The position numbers and the translations under genes are program-made. The notes below the pieces were generated by a model. It did no database searches. It worked only from the letters and a program-made list of their open reading frames with translations, and was not told where the DNA came from. A DNA stretch of 64,000 nucleotides from Bacteroidia bacterium (GTDB taxonomy: Bacteria; Bacteroidota; Bacteroidia; B-17B0; Aurantibacillaceae), in NCBI GenBank assembly GCA_014378485.1, contig JACMNO010000111.1, positions 1 through 64,000 on the forward strand, written 5' to 3'. How positions within the stretch are numbered: position 1 is the first letter of the stretch; each line of letters starts with the position of its first letter. Of the stretch, positions 31,563 through 39,738 are shown one piece after another.

Positions 31563-32522
31563 TTGAAGTCGGATAATTTAAATATCTTAAAAGAAAATAA
31601 ATTGCATCCACGTAATAAACATCATGATCGTTATGATTTTGAACAGTTAATTGCTACTTGTCCGGATTTGAAACCTTTTGTTTCGATCAATAAATTCAAT
31701 AGTGAGACCATTGATTTTACTAACCCAAAAGCAGTTAAAACATTAAACAAGGCATTATTAAAACATTTTTATAAGATCAATCATTGGGATATTCCCGAAA
31801 ATTATTTATGTCCGCCAATTCCGGGAAGAGCAGATTACATTCATAATATAGCCGATATTTTAGCTTCCAGCAACGGAGGTATTATTCCAAAAGGTAAATC
31901 AGTTCATGTGTTGGATATTGGAGTAGGGGCTAATTGTATTTATCCACTAGTTGGTCATCAGGAATATGGATGGGAGTTTATTGGTACTGATATTGATGCG
32001 GTTGCTATAAAAGTGGCCAAACAAATTATCAGTTCAAATGCATTAACGGATTCAATTGAATGTCGTCTGCAAGCTGATCCTTCTTTCATTTTCAATAACA
32101 TATTAAAACCTAATGAAATGGTAGATATAACGATGTGTAATCCTCCTTTTCATTCTTCGGCAGCTGAGGCGGAATCAGGCACAGAGCGCAAGTGGAAAAA
32201 TTTAAAATATAAACAGCCATCAAAACCATTATTAAATTTTGGTGGTCAAAATTCTGAGCTTTGGTGCAAGGGTGGTGAAGTATCTTTTATAAGAAAAATG
32301 ATTGAAGAAAGTGCATTCATTTCAAATAGCAGCTTATGGTTTACCTCCTTGGTTTCTAAAAGTGAAAATCTTCCAGCAATTTATAATGCTTTAAAAAAAA
32401 CGGAAGCAGTTTTAGTAAAGACTATAAACATGTCGCAGGGCAATAAAACCAGTAGATTGGTTTCTTGGACTTATTTAAATGAAACACAACATATTCAATG
32501 GAGTTTAAATAGATGGAAATAA
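31563..32522 (+). CDS. rlmF: 23S rRNA (adenine(1618)-N(6))-methyltransferase
   Basis: LHPRNKHHDRYDFEQLI, VLDIGVGANCIYPLVG, MCNPPFHSS; TTG start. Confidence 0.94.
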   Translation: MKSDNLNILKENKLHPRNKHHDRYDFEQLIATCPDLKPFVSINKFNSETIDFTNPKAVKTLNKALLKHFYKINHWDIPENYLCPPIPGRADYIHNIADILASSNGGIIPKGKSVHVLDIGVGANCIYPLVGHQEYGWEFIGTDIDAVAIKVAKQIISSNALTDSIECRLQADPSFIFNNILKPNEMVDITMCNPPFHSSAAEAESGTERKWKNLKYKQPSKPLLNFGGQNSELWCKGGEVSFIRKMIEESAFISNSSLWFTSLVSKSENLPAIYNALKKTEAVLVKTINMSQGNKTSRLVSWTYLNETQHIQWSLNRWK

Positions 32523-32526
32523 TAGT

Positions 32527-32982
32527 ATGCTAAATAATAAAAATAGATTGAAACTGGAAGACGAATTCGAAGTGGATATTCATACTTTATATGAACAGTT
32601 TTGCGATTTTAAAAAATATGGAATGCATCATCCTGTGATGAAAAATGTGACGATTGTACAAGATAAAAGTCCTGAGTATATTGAATATGAAGTGAATGAA
32701 GAGGTATTATTATTTGGTTTTATCAAAGTTCGTCCAAATTATAAAGCTAAGGTCATTGAGATTGAAAAACATAAACAATTGCGTTATACTTCTCAGGTAA
32801 AACCTAATGTATATCTAAATATTGATTTCCATTTTGAAGAAGAAAGCGGGAAAACAAAAATGGTAGAGTATATTGAAGTCACTACAAATAAACTCGTAGC
32901 TTTTATATTTTTAGGTATACTGAAAAAAGCTCATTTGAAGGTATACCAAAATATCAAATATCATTTCAAAAAAATAGTGTAA
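32527..32982 (+). CDS. SRPBCC/polyketide-cyclase-like protein
   Basis: 151 aa START-like pattern; weak motifs. Confidence 0.55.
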   Translation: MLNNKNRLKLEDEFEVDIHTLYEQFCDFKKYGMHHPVMKNVTIVQDKSPEYIEYEVNEEVLLFGFIKVRPNYKAKVIEIEKHKQLRYTSQVKPNVYLNIDFHFEEESGKTKMVEYIEVTTNKLVAFIFLGILKKAHLKVYQNIKYHFKKIV

Positions 32983-33074
32983 TTAACACTATATATTTAA
33001 TTAATTAAACAAGCATGATTAATTTTTTCAATTTTTTTTCAGTAAGATTGTATTGAACCATTAACCTGATCTTT

Positions 33075-34253
33075 TTGAATTCACTGAAATATATAGCCCC
33101 ATTGGTTTTGTTTTCGATTTTAGCAATCAATTGCAATCAAAAAGAAGAGCCTGCAAAAGTAAACAATTATAGTAGCCCTGAAAAACCAACAGTTCGCTCA
33201 AAAATTGATTCAATTAAATACAAAGGTGAAATCTACCGTCTGGATACTCTCTTTTCAAAATTATACAAGGCCGATGCTTTTAATGGAAATGTTTTGATTG
33301 CTAAAGGACAAGAGATCATCTATCAAAAATCATTTGGATACGGTATTAAAGAAGCGAATAAACCCCTGAATGATTCTTCTTTGTTTCAACTGGCTTCCGT
33401 TTCTAAAGTGATTACAGGTGTTGCAGTCTTATTATTATTTGAACAGGGAAAATTAAACCTCGATTCTAAAGTTTCAGATATCCTTACCGATTTTCCGTAT
33501 AAGTCAATTACTGTGAAACAATTGTTATCACACCGTTCTGGCTTACCAAACTACACTTATTTTTGTGGTGAATTTTTAAACGATTCAGTTTGCACCATGA
33601 GCAACCAAATGATGTTGAACATTATTGTAAAGCATCAGCCAAAGCCCTATTTAAATCCGGGATTACGTTTCAATTATTGTAATACCAATTTTGCCTTATT
33701 GGCTCTGATCATTGAAAAGATTTCTAAAAAATGCTATTCGGATTTTTTGAAAGAAGAATTATTTTTGCCTTTAGGAATGAATCATAGTTACACAGCTTTA
33801 AATATAGATAGTACCAAAGAACAGATTACCCGCGGTTACACCATGAAATTTGGATGTGTAGCTAATGACCGTTATGATGGTGTTTTGGGTGATAAAGGAA
33901 TTTATACAACAACTTATGATCTGTTCTTATTAAGTTCAGCTTTATATCAACATAAATTACTGGCTAAAGAAACCCAACAACTGGCCTACGCGCCACATAG
34001 TTCAGAAAAAAAATTAAGCAATTATGGTTTTGGCTGGCGCATGAACCACATCAATGATCCTGACAAGGAAGTGTTTCATAATGGTTGGTGGCATGGTTAC
34101 AGAACCTCTTTTCACAGGAGGTTAAAAGATAGTTTAACAATTATTGTATTGAGCAACCGCTTGAATAAAAGTGTATATAATACCTGGAGAATTTATGCGG
34201 CTGTCGATGGACCAAAAGCAACAACTATTAAGCAAGAACCGGCGGAAGAGTAG
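33075..34253 (+). CDS. serine hydrolase, beta-lactamase class C family, lipoprotein
   Basis: FQLASVSKVITGVAVLLL (SxxK), YCNTN (YxN); lipobox AINCNQ; TTG start. Confidence 0.9.
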   Translation: MNSLKYIAPLVLFSILAINCNQKEEPAKVNNYSSPEKPTVRSKIDSIKYKGEIYRLDTLFSKLYKADAFNGNVLIAKGQEIIYQKSFGYGIKEANKPLNDSSLFQLASVSKVITGVAVLLLFEQGKLNLDSKVSDILTDFPYKSITVKQLLSHRSGLPNYTYFCGEFLNDSVCTMSNQMMLNIIVKHQPKPYLNPGLRFNYCNTNFALLALIIEKISKKCYSDFLKEELFLPLGMNHSYTALNIDSTKEQITRGYTMKFGCVANDRYDGVLGDKGIYTTTYDLFLLSSALYQHKLLAKETQQLAYAPHSSEKKLSNYGFGWRMNHINDPDKEVFHNGWWHGYRTSFHRRLKDSLTIIVLSNRLNKSVYNTWRIYAAVDGPKATTIKQEPAEE

Positions 34254-34260
34254 TTTTAAA

Positions 34261-34361
34261 CCCTGCGCGAGGGACGCAAGCGTAAATCCTTTTTGTGTTC
34301 TTTTACAAAAAGATTGAAGTAATGGCCCGGTTCCTGCCTGTAGCTTTGCAGGAACGCGCCC
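34261..34361. repeat. palindrome-rich intergenic element, Bacteroidota dispersed-repeat type
   Basis: CCCTgcgcgAGGG; CTTTTTGTgttcttttACAAAAAG; GTTCCTGC(34330-34337)/GCAGGAAC(34348-34355). Resembles a repeat I recall as common in Bacteroidota genomes. Confidence 0.6.
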
Positions 34362-34399
34362 AAATACTTTTAACTAAAAGAAAGTATAAATTAATTTCA

Positions 34400-34407
34400 T
34401 ACCTTTG
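34400..34407 (+). promoter_or_regulatory. Bacteroidota-type -7 box upstream of dusB
   Basis: TACCTTTG matches TAnnTTTG. Confidence 0.55.
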
Positions 34408-34411
34408 CGCC

Positions 34412-35398
34412 ATCGTAAAAATTGCTGATATAGAATTAGGGGATTTCCCTTTATTACTTGCTCCCATGGAAGATGTGAGTGATCCGCCATTTCGTTACGT
34501 TTGCAAAAAGTATGGTGCGGATTTGATGTACACTGAATTTATAAGTAGTGAAGGCTTAATCCGTGATGCTATAAAAAGCCGCAAAAAACTTGATATTTTT
34601 GATTACGAAAAACCTATAGGCATTCAAATTTTTGGTGGAGATGAAGAAGCGATGGCCATGTCTGCGAAAATAGTTGATGCCACGCAGCCTGATATATTAG
34701 ATATTAATTTTGGATGCCCTGTAAAAAAAGTAGTTTGTAAAGGAGCAGGAGCAGGTGTATTGAAAAATATTGATTTAATGGTTCGTTTAACCAAAGCGGT
34801 AGTAAAATCAACCAGTTTACCCGTGACTGTAAAAACTCGTTTAGGATGGGACGAAAGCACGATCAACATCATGGAAGTAGCCGAACGTTTGCAGGATGTC
34901 GGTATTAAAGCATTAACGGTTCACGGTAGAACTCGCGCTCAAATGTATAAGGGTTCCGCTAATTGGGAGCCAATTGCCGCTGTGAAAAATAATCCGCGCA
35001 TGCACATTCCTATTTTTGGAAATGGAGACATAACTACTCCTGAAAAAGCATTGGAATATAAAAATAAATATGGTCTGGATGGAATGATGATTGGGAGAGC
35101 AAGCATCGGATATCCATGGATTTTTAACGAGATCAAGCATTATTTTAAAACAGGTGAGCATTTGGCCAAACCAACTTTAGAAAATAGGGTAGAGGTTGCA
35201 TTAACGCACTTTGATAAATCCATTGAATGGAAAGGGCCGAAATTAGGTGTGTTGGAAATGCGCCCGCATTACACCAATTATTTTAGAGGGATCGATCATT
35301 TTAAAGAGACCCGTATGAAACTTGTAACTACTGAAAATATTGAAGAAATCAGAGAGTTACTATTATCTATTCCTGAAAAATATAATATAATGGTTTAG
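34412..35398 (+). CDS. dusB: tRNA dihydrouridine synthase DusB
   Basis: IELGDFPLLLAPMEDVSDPPFRYVCKKYGADLMYTEFIS, NFGCPVKKV, VKTRLGWD, LTVHGRTRAQMYKGSANW, GNGDI. Start uncertain: provided ORF from 34295 runs through the repeat element; homologous start maps to ATC 34412. Confidence 0.9.
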   Translation: MVKIADIELGDFPLLLAPMEDVSDPPFRYVCKKYGADLMYTEFISSEGLIRDAIKSRKKLDIFDYEKPIGIQIFGGDEEAMAMSAKIVDATQPDILDINFGCPVKKVVCKGAGAGVLKNIDLMVRLTKAVVKSTSLPVTVKTRLGWDESTINIMEVAERLQDVGIKALTVHGRTRAQMYKGSANWEPIAAVKNNPRMHIPIFGNGDITTPEKALEYKNKYGLDGMMIGRASIGYPWIFNEIKHYFKTGEHLAKPTLENRVEVALTHFDKSIEWKGPKLGVLEMRPHYTNYFRGIDHFKETRMKLVTTENIEEIRELLLSIPEKYNIMV

Positions 35399-35411
35399 CC
35401 ATTAATGTTTT

Positions 35412-35453
35412 AAAAAAGTACTTGTCATGAATTAATATGACCAGTATTTTTTT
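35412..35453. terminator. bidirectional intrinsic terminator
   Basis: AAAAAAGTACTTGTCATgaattaatATGACCAGTATTTTTTT between convergent dusB and valS. Confidence 0.8.
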
Positions 35454-35466
35454 ATTTTCAACTGTA

Positions 35467-38163
35467 TTAACTTAAAACTTCCAACTGCTCTTCCAATGTC
35501 TTTATTTTGGATAAAGCATCACTTTCTTTTTTTCGTTCTATTTCTAGTACTTCAGCTTTTGCATTCGCTACAAATTTTTCGTTTGATAATTTGATTTGCA
35601 CCGATTTTAAAAATCCTTTATTGTATTCAAGCTCTTTAGTCAATCGTTCAATTTCCTCTTCTTTATTCAAATTCATGGCTAACGGAATATAAAACTCCGT
35701 TGTTTTGATCTGAAAAGAAAATGCCCCTTCTACTTTTTCTTTGGTATAAGAAAAGGCAGACAAGTTTGCCAGTTTTATTATAGTATGATCAAAATAAGAG
35801 CTGGTAAAGTCTGATTTTTCAATTACTTCTAATTTCTCTTTTGGAGATAATTTTTTTTGTGCGCGGACGTTACGAACCATCGCAACCAATTCTTTGCTCA
35901 CTTCAAATTCTGCTAATTGTTTTCTATCAATCCAATCATTGATTTTTGGCCATTCCTCAACAATGATACAATCTTTGGCATCACGCTCTTTTATTAAATG
36001 CCAGATTTCTTCTGTAATAAATGGCATCCATGGGTGCATGATCTTTAATAAAGATTCAAGATAACCAATGGTTGCATTGTATGTTGCCTTATCAATTGGT
36101 TGAGCTTTTCCATCAACAAATTCCGGTTTGATGGCTTCAAGGTACCAGGCACAGAAATCGTCCCACACTAATTTGTAAGTTGTCATTAAGGCATCACTCA
36201 TTCGGTATTTCGAATAATGATCATTGATAATTTCTAATTGCTCTGCTAATTTATGTTCGAACCAAGTGATGGCTGCTTTTTGGGCGTCAGTCTGCACCAC
36301 TTCGACTCCGCTCAGTGTGACAGAACCTACTTCAAATCCTGCAATTAAACGAAACGCATTCCACACCTTATTGGAAAAATTTCTTCCCTGCTCGCAATAG
36401 CTTTCATCAAACATTAAATCATTGCCTGCCGGTGAACATAATAACATTCCCACACGAACACCGTCCGCACCATATTTTTCGATCAGGTCGAGTGGGTCAG
36501 GGGAGTTCCCTAAACTCTTACTCATCTTACGTCCCAATTTATCACGTACAATTCCTGTCAGGTAAACGTTAGTGAATGGCTTTTCGCCCATCCACTCATA
36601 ACCGGCAATTGCCATACGGGCTACCCAGAAAAATAAAATTTCAGGGGCAGTAACCAAATCGTTAGTTGGGTAGTAGTATTTCAAATCTTCATTAGCATTG
36701 GCTTTTCCGTTCCTGATAACAGCAGGATCAAAAACCGTAATTGGCCACAACCACGAAGAGAACCAGGTATCCAATACATCTTCATCCTGCTTAACATCGC
36801 TAATATTTAATGATGAGTTTTTAGTTTTTAATAATGTTATCGCTTCCTCTTTGGTTTTACAAATGACTGTATTTCCTTGTCCGTCATACCAGGCAGGGAT
36901 TCGTTGCCCCCACCACAACTGGCGACTGATGCACCAATCATGCACATTTTCCATCCAATGCTTGTAGGTATTAATAAACTTTTCTGGAATCAGTTTGATT
37001 TCACCATTCAACACATTTTCTAAAGCAGGTTTACTCACGTTCTCCATCTTTAAAAACCATTGCATACTTAAACGCGGTTCAATAACTGCATTGGTACGTT
37101 CGCTGTAACCAACCTTGTTTTTAATATCCTCAATTTTTGAAACTAAACCTTGTTCTTCTAAGTCTTTAATGATTTGTTTACGGCAGGCAAAACGATCCAT
37201 ACCAACATATACCCTTGCTGCCTCGCTGATCTTACCTTCCTGCGTTAATACATCAATGGTTTGTAGCTTATGTTTTTGTCCTAAATTAAAGTCATTAATA
37301 TCATGAGCAGGCGTTACTTTTAAAGTTCCCGTTCCGAATTCTTTATCTACGTATTCATCAAAAATAATTGGCACAACACGATTTACAATTGGCACAATTA
37401 CATTCTTTCCTTTTAAATGTGTGTAACGTTCATCAGTGGGATTCACACAAACAGCCGTATCACCCATGATCGTTTCAGGACGTGTGGTAGCAATAACAAT
37501 ATATTGTTCTGATCCCTCTCCTTCGGAGAGGGCTGGGGTGAGGCCGTTCTCAATTTGATATTTAACGTACACTAACTTACTCTGAGCTTCTTTATGAATT
37601 ACTTCTTCATCACTTACAGCTGTTAATCCTTGCGGGTCCCAATTCACCATACGGACACCGCGGTAAATATGTCCTTTATTATAAAGGTCAATAAATACAT
37701 CTATCACCGCTTCGCTCATATCTTCTTCCATGGTAAAGCGTGTTCTGTCCCAATCACAGCTAGCACCAAGCTTTTTTAATTGCTCCAGAATAATTCCACC
37801 GTATTTTTCTTTCCAGCCCCAAGCGTGTTTTAAAAAATCTTCGCGACTTAAATCCGCTTTATTAATTCCTTGTTCTTTTAACAGTGCTACAACTTTCGCT
37901 TCTGTTGCAATACTTGCGTGGTCAGTTCCCGGAACCCAACAGGCATTAAAGCCAAGCATACGGGCACGCCTGATCAATACATCCTGTATGGTATTATTAA
38001 GCATATGACCCATGTGTAACACACCAGTCACATTAGGTGGTGGAATTACGATCGTGTAAGGTGTTCTGTGATCAGGTGTAGATTTAAAGAATTTATTGTC
38101 TAACCAGTACTTGTACCATGTTTGTTCAGCTTGAGCAGAATTAAATGTTTTAGCGATTTCCAT
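35467..38163 (-). CDS. valS: valine--tRNA ligase
   Basis: IVIPPPNVTGVLHMGHMLN (HIGH region), GRKMSKSLGNSPDPLDLI (KMSKS), C-terminal coiled coil; start ATG 38163. Confidence 0.97.
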   Translation of the reverse strand: MEIAKTFNSAQAEQTWYKYWLDNKFFKSTPDHRTPYTIVIPPPNVTGVLHMGHMLNNTIQDVLIRRARMLGFNACWVPGTDHASIATEAKVVALLKEQGINKADLSREDFLKHAWGWKEKYGGIILEQLKKLGASCDWDRTRFTMEEDMSEAVIDVFIDLYNKGHIYRGVRMVNWDPQGLTAVSDEEVIHKEAQSKLVYVKYQIENGLTPALSEGEGSEQYIVIATTRPETIMGDTAVCVNPTDERYTHLKGKNVIVPIVNRVVPIIFDEYVDKEFGTGTLKVTPAHDINDFNLGQKHKLQTIDVLTQEGKISEAARVYVGMDRFACRKQIIKDLEEQGLVSKIEDIKNKVGYSERTNAVIEPRLSMQWFLKMENVSKPALENVLNGEIKLIPEKFINTYKHWMENVHDWCISRQLWWGQRIPAWYDGQGNTVICKTKEEAITLLKTKNSSLNISDVKQDEDVLDTWFSSWLWPITVFDPAVIRNGKANANEDLKYYYPTNDLVTAPEILFFWVARMAIAGYEWMGEKPFTNVYLTGIVRDKLGRKMSKSLGNSPDPLDLIEKYGADGVRVGMLLCSPAGNDLMFDESYCEQGRNFSNKVWNAFRLIAGFEVGSVTLSGVEVVQTDAQKAAITWFEHKLAEQLEIINDHYSKYRMSDALMTTYKLVWDDFCAWYLEAIKPEFVDGKAQPIDKATYNATIGYLESLLKIMHPWMPFITEEIWHLIKERDAKDCIIVEEWPKINDWIDRKQLAEFEVSKELVAMVRNVRAQKKLSPKEKLEVIEKSDFTSSYFDHTIIKLANLSAFSYTKEKVEGAFSFQIKTTEFYIPLAMNLNKEEEIERLTKELEYNKGFLKSVQIKLSNEKFVANAKAEVLEIERKKESDALSKIKTLEEQLEVLS
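36295..36323 (-). repeat. in-frame repeat element inside valS (CTGTCACACTGAGCGGAGTCGAAGTGGTG)
   Basis: Encodes GSVTLSGVEVVQ; resembles a repeat I recall as common in Bacteroidota and other bacterial intergenic regions. Confidence 0.6.
37514..37544 (-). repeat. in-frame palindromic repeat inside valS (GCCTCACCCCAGCCCTCTCCGAAGGAGAGGG)
   Basis: CCCTCTCC-ttc-GGAGAGGG stem plus GCTGGGGTGAGGC arm; encodes GLTPALSEGEG. Confidence 0.7.
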
Positions 38164-38249
38164 GAATGATATTAAAAATTTTGTTAAATTTCGCAAAAAT
38201 AGTGATACCAAACCATATGCATACTATCTTTATGGCACGATATTGGAAT

Positions 38250-38257
38250 TATTTTTG
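38250..38257 (+). promoter_or_regulatory. Bacteroidota-type -7 box
   Basis: TATTTTTG upstream of first DUF1573 gene. Confidence 0.5.
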
Positions 38258-38283
38258 AACTGTAAACAAAACAAAATTATAAA

Positions 38284-38784
38284 ATGAAAAAATTAATTTA
38301 TACCCTAGGATTTGTAGCTTCTTTAAGCTTTGTATCATTTGCACAGGAACATAGTGCTAACGATGGTCATAACCACGGTGCTGCAACAACAGCTAGTACA
38401 GCTCCGGTAAGTACTGCCGAAATTAAGTTTGATAAAATGGTTCACGATTACGGTGAAATTAAACAAGGCGATAATGGTGAGTGTGTTTTTAAATTTAAAA
38501 ACACTGGAAAAGAACCTTTAATTATTACTATGTGTCAGGGTTCTTGCGGTTGTACAGTTCCTCAATGTCCAAAAGATCCTATTTTACCGGGTAAATCAGG
38601 AGAAATAAAAGTAAAGTATGATTCTAACAGAGTTGGGCCAATCAGTAAATCAGTTTCGGTACAATCGAATGCAAAATCAGGAACTCAAACTTTACAAATC
38701 AAAGGAAACATTTCTGCTAAACCGGTTGAAGAAGCATTTCCAACAAACCAGCCTTCACAAGGTGCCCCATTAGAAAAAAAATAA
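38284..38784 (+). CDS. DUF1573 domain-containing secreted protein
   Basis: Signal peptide; IKFDKMVHDYGEIKQGDNGECVFKFKNTGKEPLII...CQGSCGCTVPQ. Confidence 0.92.
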   Translation: MKKLIYTLGFVASLSFVSFAQEHSANDGHNHGAATTASTAPVSTAEIKFDKMVHDYGEIKQGDNGECVFKFKNTGKEPLIITMCQGSCGCTVPQCPKDPILPGKSGEIKVKYDSNRVGPISKSVSVQSNAKSGTQTLQIKGNISAKPVEEAFPTNQPSQGAPLEKK

Positions 38785-38808
38785 TTAATCAATAAACACT
38801 CTCAAAAA

Positions 38809-39267
38809 ATGAAAAAAGTATTCGCAACAGTGGCATTATTCTTAGGATTAGGATTTGCAGCAAACGCACAGGAAGGCGGTTCAGTAGTTCCTAATATTGA
38901 TCCAAATGCCGCAGAAATGAAATTTGAAACAGATGTTTTGGATTATGGTACAGTAAAATTTGATGCAAATGGAGTTCGTGAATTCAAAGTGAAAAATGTT
39001 GGTAAATCTCCACTAACTATTTCTAACGTGCAAGGACAATGTGGTTGTACTGCTACAACCATTGATGGTAAACCAGGATGGCCACAAGAGCCAATTTTAC
39101 CAGGAAAAACTGCCAGCATCAAAGTTAAATATGATACAAAACGCCCTGGTCCGTTCGAGAAAAATGTTACTGTTACATCAAACTCAAAAGAGCCAAGTAA
39201 AGTAGTTAAAATCAAAGGTGTTGTAGAAGCTGCACCGGCTGTAGCAGCAACACCGGATGCTAAATAA
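38809..39267 (+). CDS. DUF1573 domain-containing secreted protein
   Basis: Signal peptide; MKFETDVLDYGTVKFDANGVREFKVKNVGKSPLTISNVQGQCGCT. Confidence 0.92.
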   Translation: MKKVFATVALFLGLGFAANAQEGGSVVPNIDPNAAEMKFETDVLDYGTVKFDANGVREFKVKNVGKSPLTISNVQGQCGCTATTIDGKPGWPQEPILPGKTASIKVKYDTKRPGPFEKNVTVTSNSKEPSKVVKIKGVVEAAPAVAATPDAK

Positions 39268-39664
39268 TTTAAATAATATTCTAAAAAACCCTTCTAATTT
39301 TAGAGGGGTTTTTTGTTTGATTTTGTTTTTTTTGAGTCAAATAATTTTTGCTCAACCCCAGCTAAAATTTAAAGACATAAAAAAGAATTTTGGCATTGTA
39401 AAAAAAGGAGAAATAGTATTGGTCGAATTTGATTTTACAAATACCGGAAACCAACCCGCCATTATTTCAGATGCTAAAGTGGAATGTTCCTGCACCACTG
39501 TTGAGTATCCAAAACAGCCAATTGCTCCCGGACAATCATCTAAAATCATGGTTAAGTTCGATACCAAATCTGTTTACGACAGACAGGATAGGATAGTACA
39601 AATCATTTCTAATGCGAAGAATTCTTCTCAAATGATCAGATTTAAAGGAGTCGTTTTAAAATAA
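39257..39664 (+). CDS. DUF1573 domain-containing secreted protein, start uncertain
   Basis: LKFKDIKKNFGIVKKGEIVLVEFDFTNTGNQPAIISDAKVECSCTTVEYPKQPI; ORF start overlaps previous stop and spans a terminator hairpin. Confidence 0.85.
   Translation: MLNNLNNILKNPSNFRGVFCLILFFLSQIIFAQPQLKFKDIKKNFGIVKKGEIVLVEFDFTNTGNQPAIISDAKVECSCTTVEYPKQPIAPGQSSKIMVKFDTKSVYDRQDRIVQIISNAKNSSQMIRFKGVVLK
39283..39314 (+). terminator. strong intrinsic-terminator-like hairpin inside ORF 39257..39664
   Basis: AAAAAACCCTTCTAATTTTAGAGGGGTTTTTT; about 14 bp stem with one wobble. Confidence 0.85.
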
Positions 39665-39738
39665 TATTTATATTAGTGTATCATAATGTGTTGCTGCGTG
39701 TGTAGGAACTGAATTGATTTTTATTTAAAAATATTAGT

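Noticed and set aside
34295-34411. N-terminal extension of DusB ORF (MFFYKKIEVMARFLPVALQERAQILLTKRKYK...)
   Set aside because: Encoded by the palindromic repeat and promoter region; not DusB-like.
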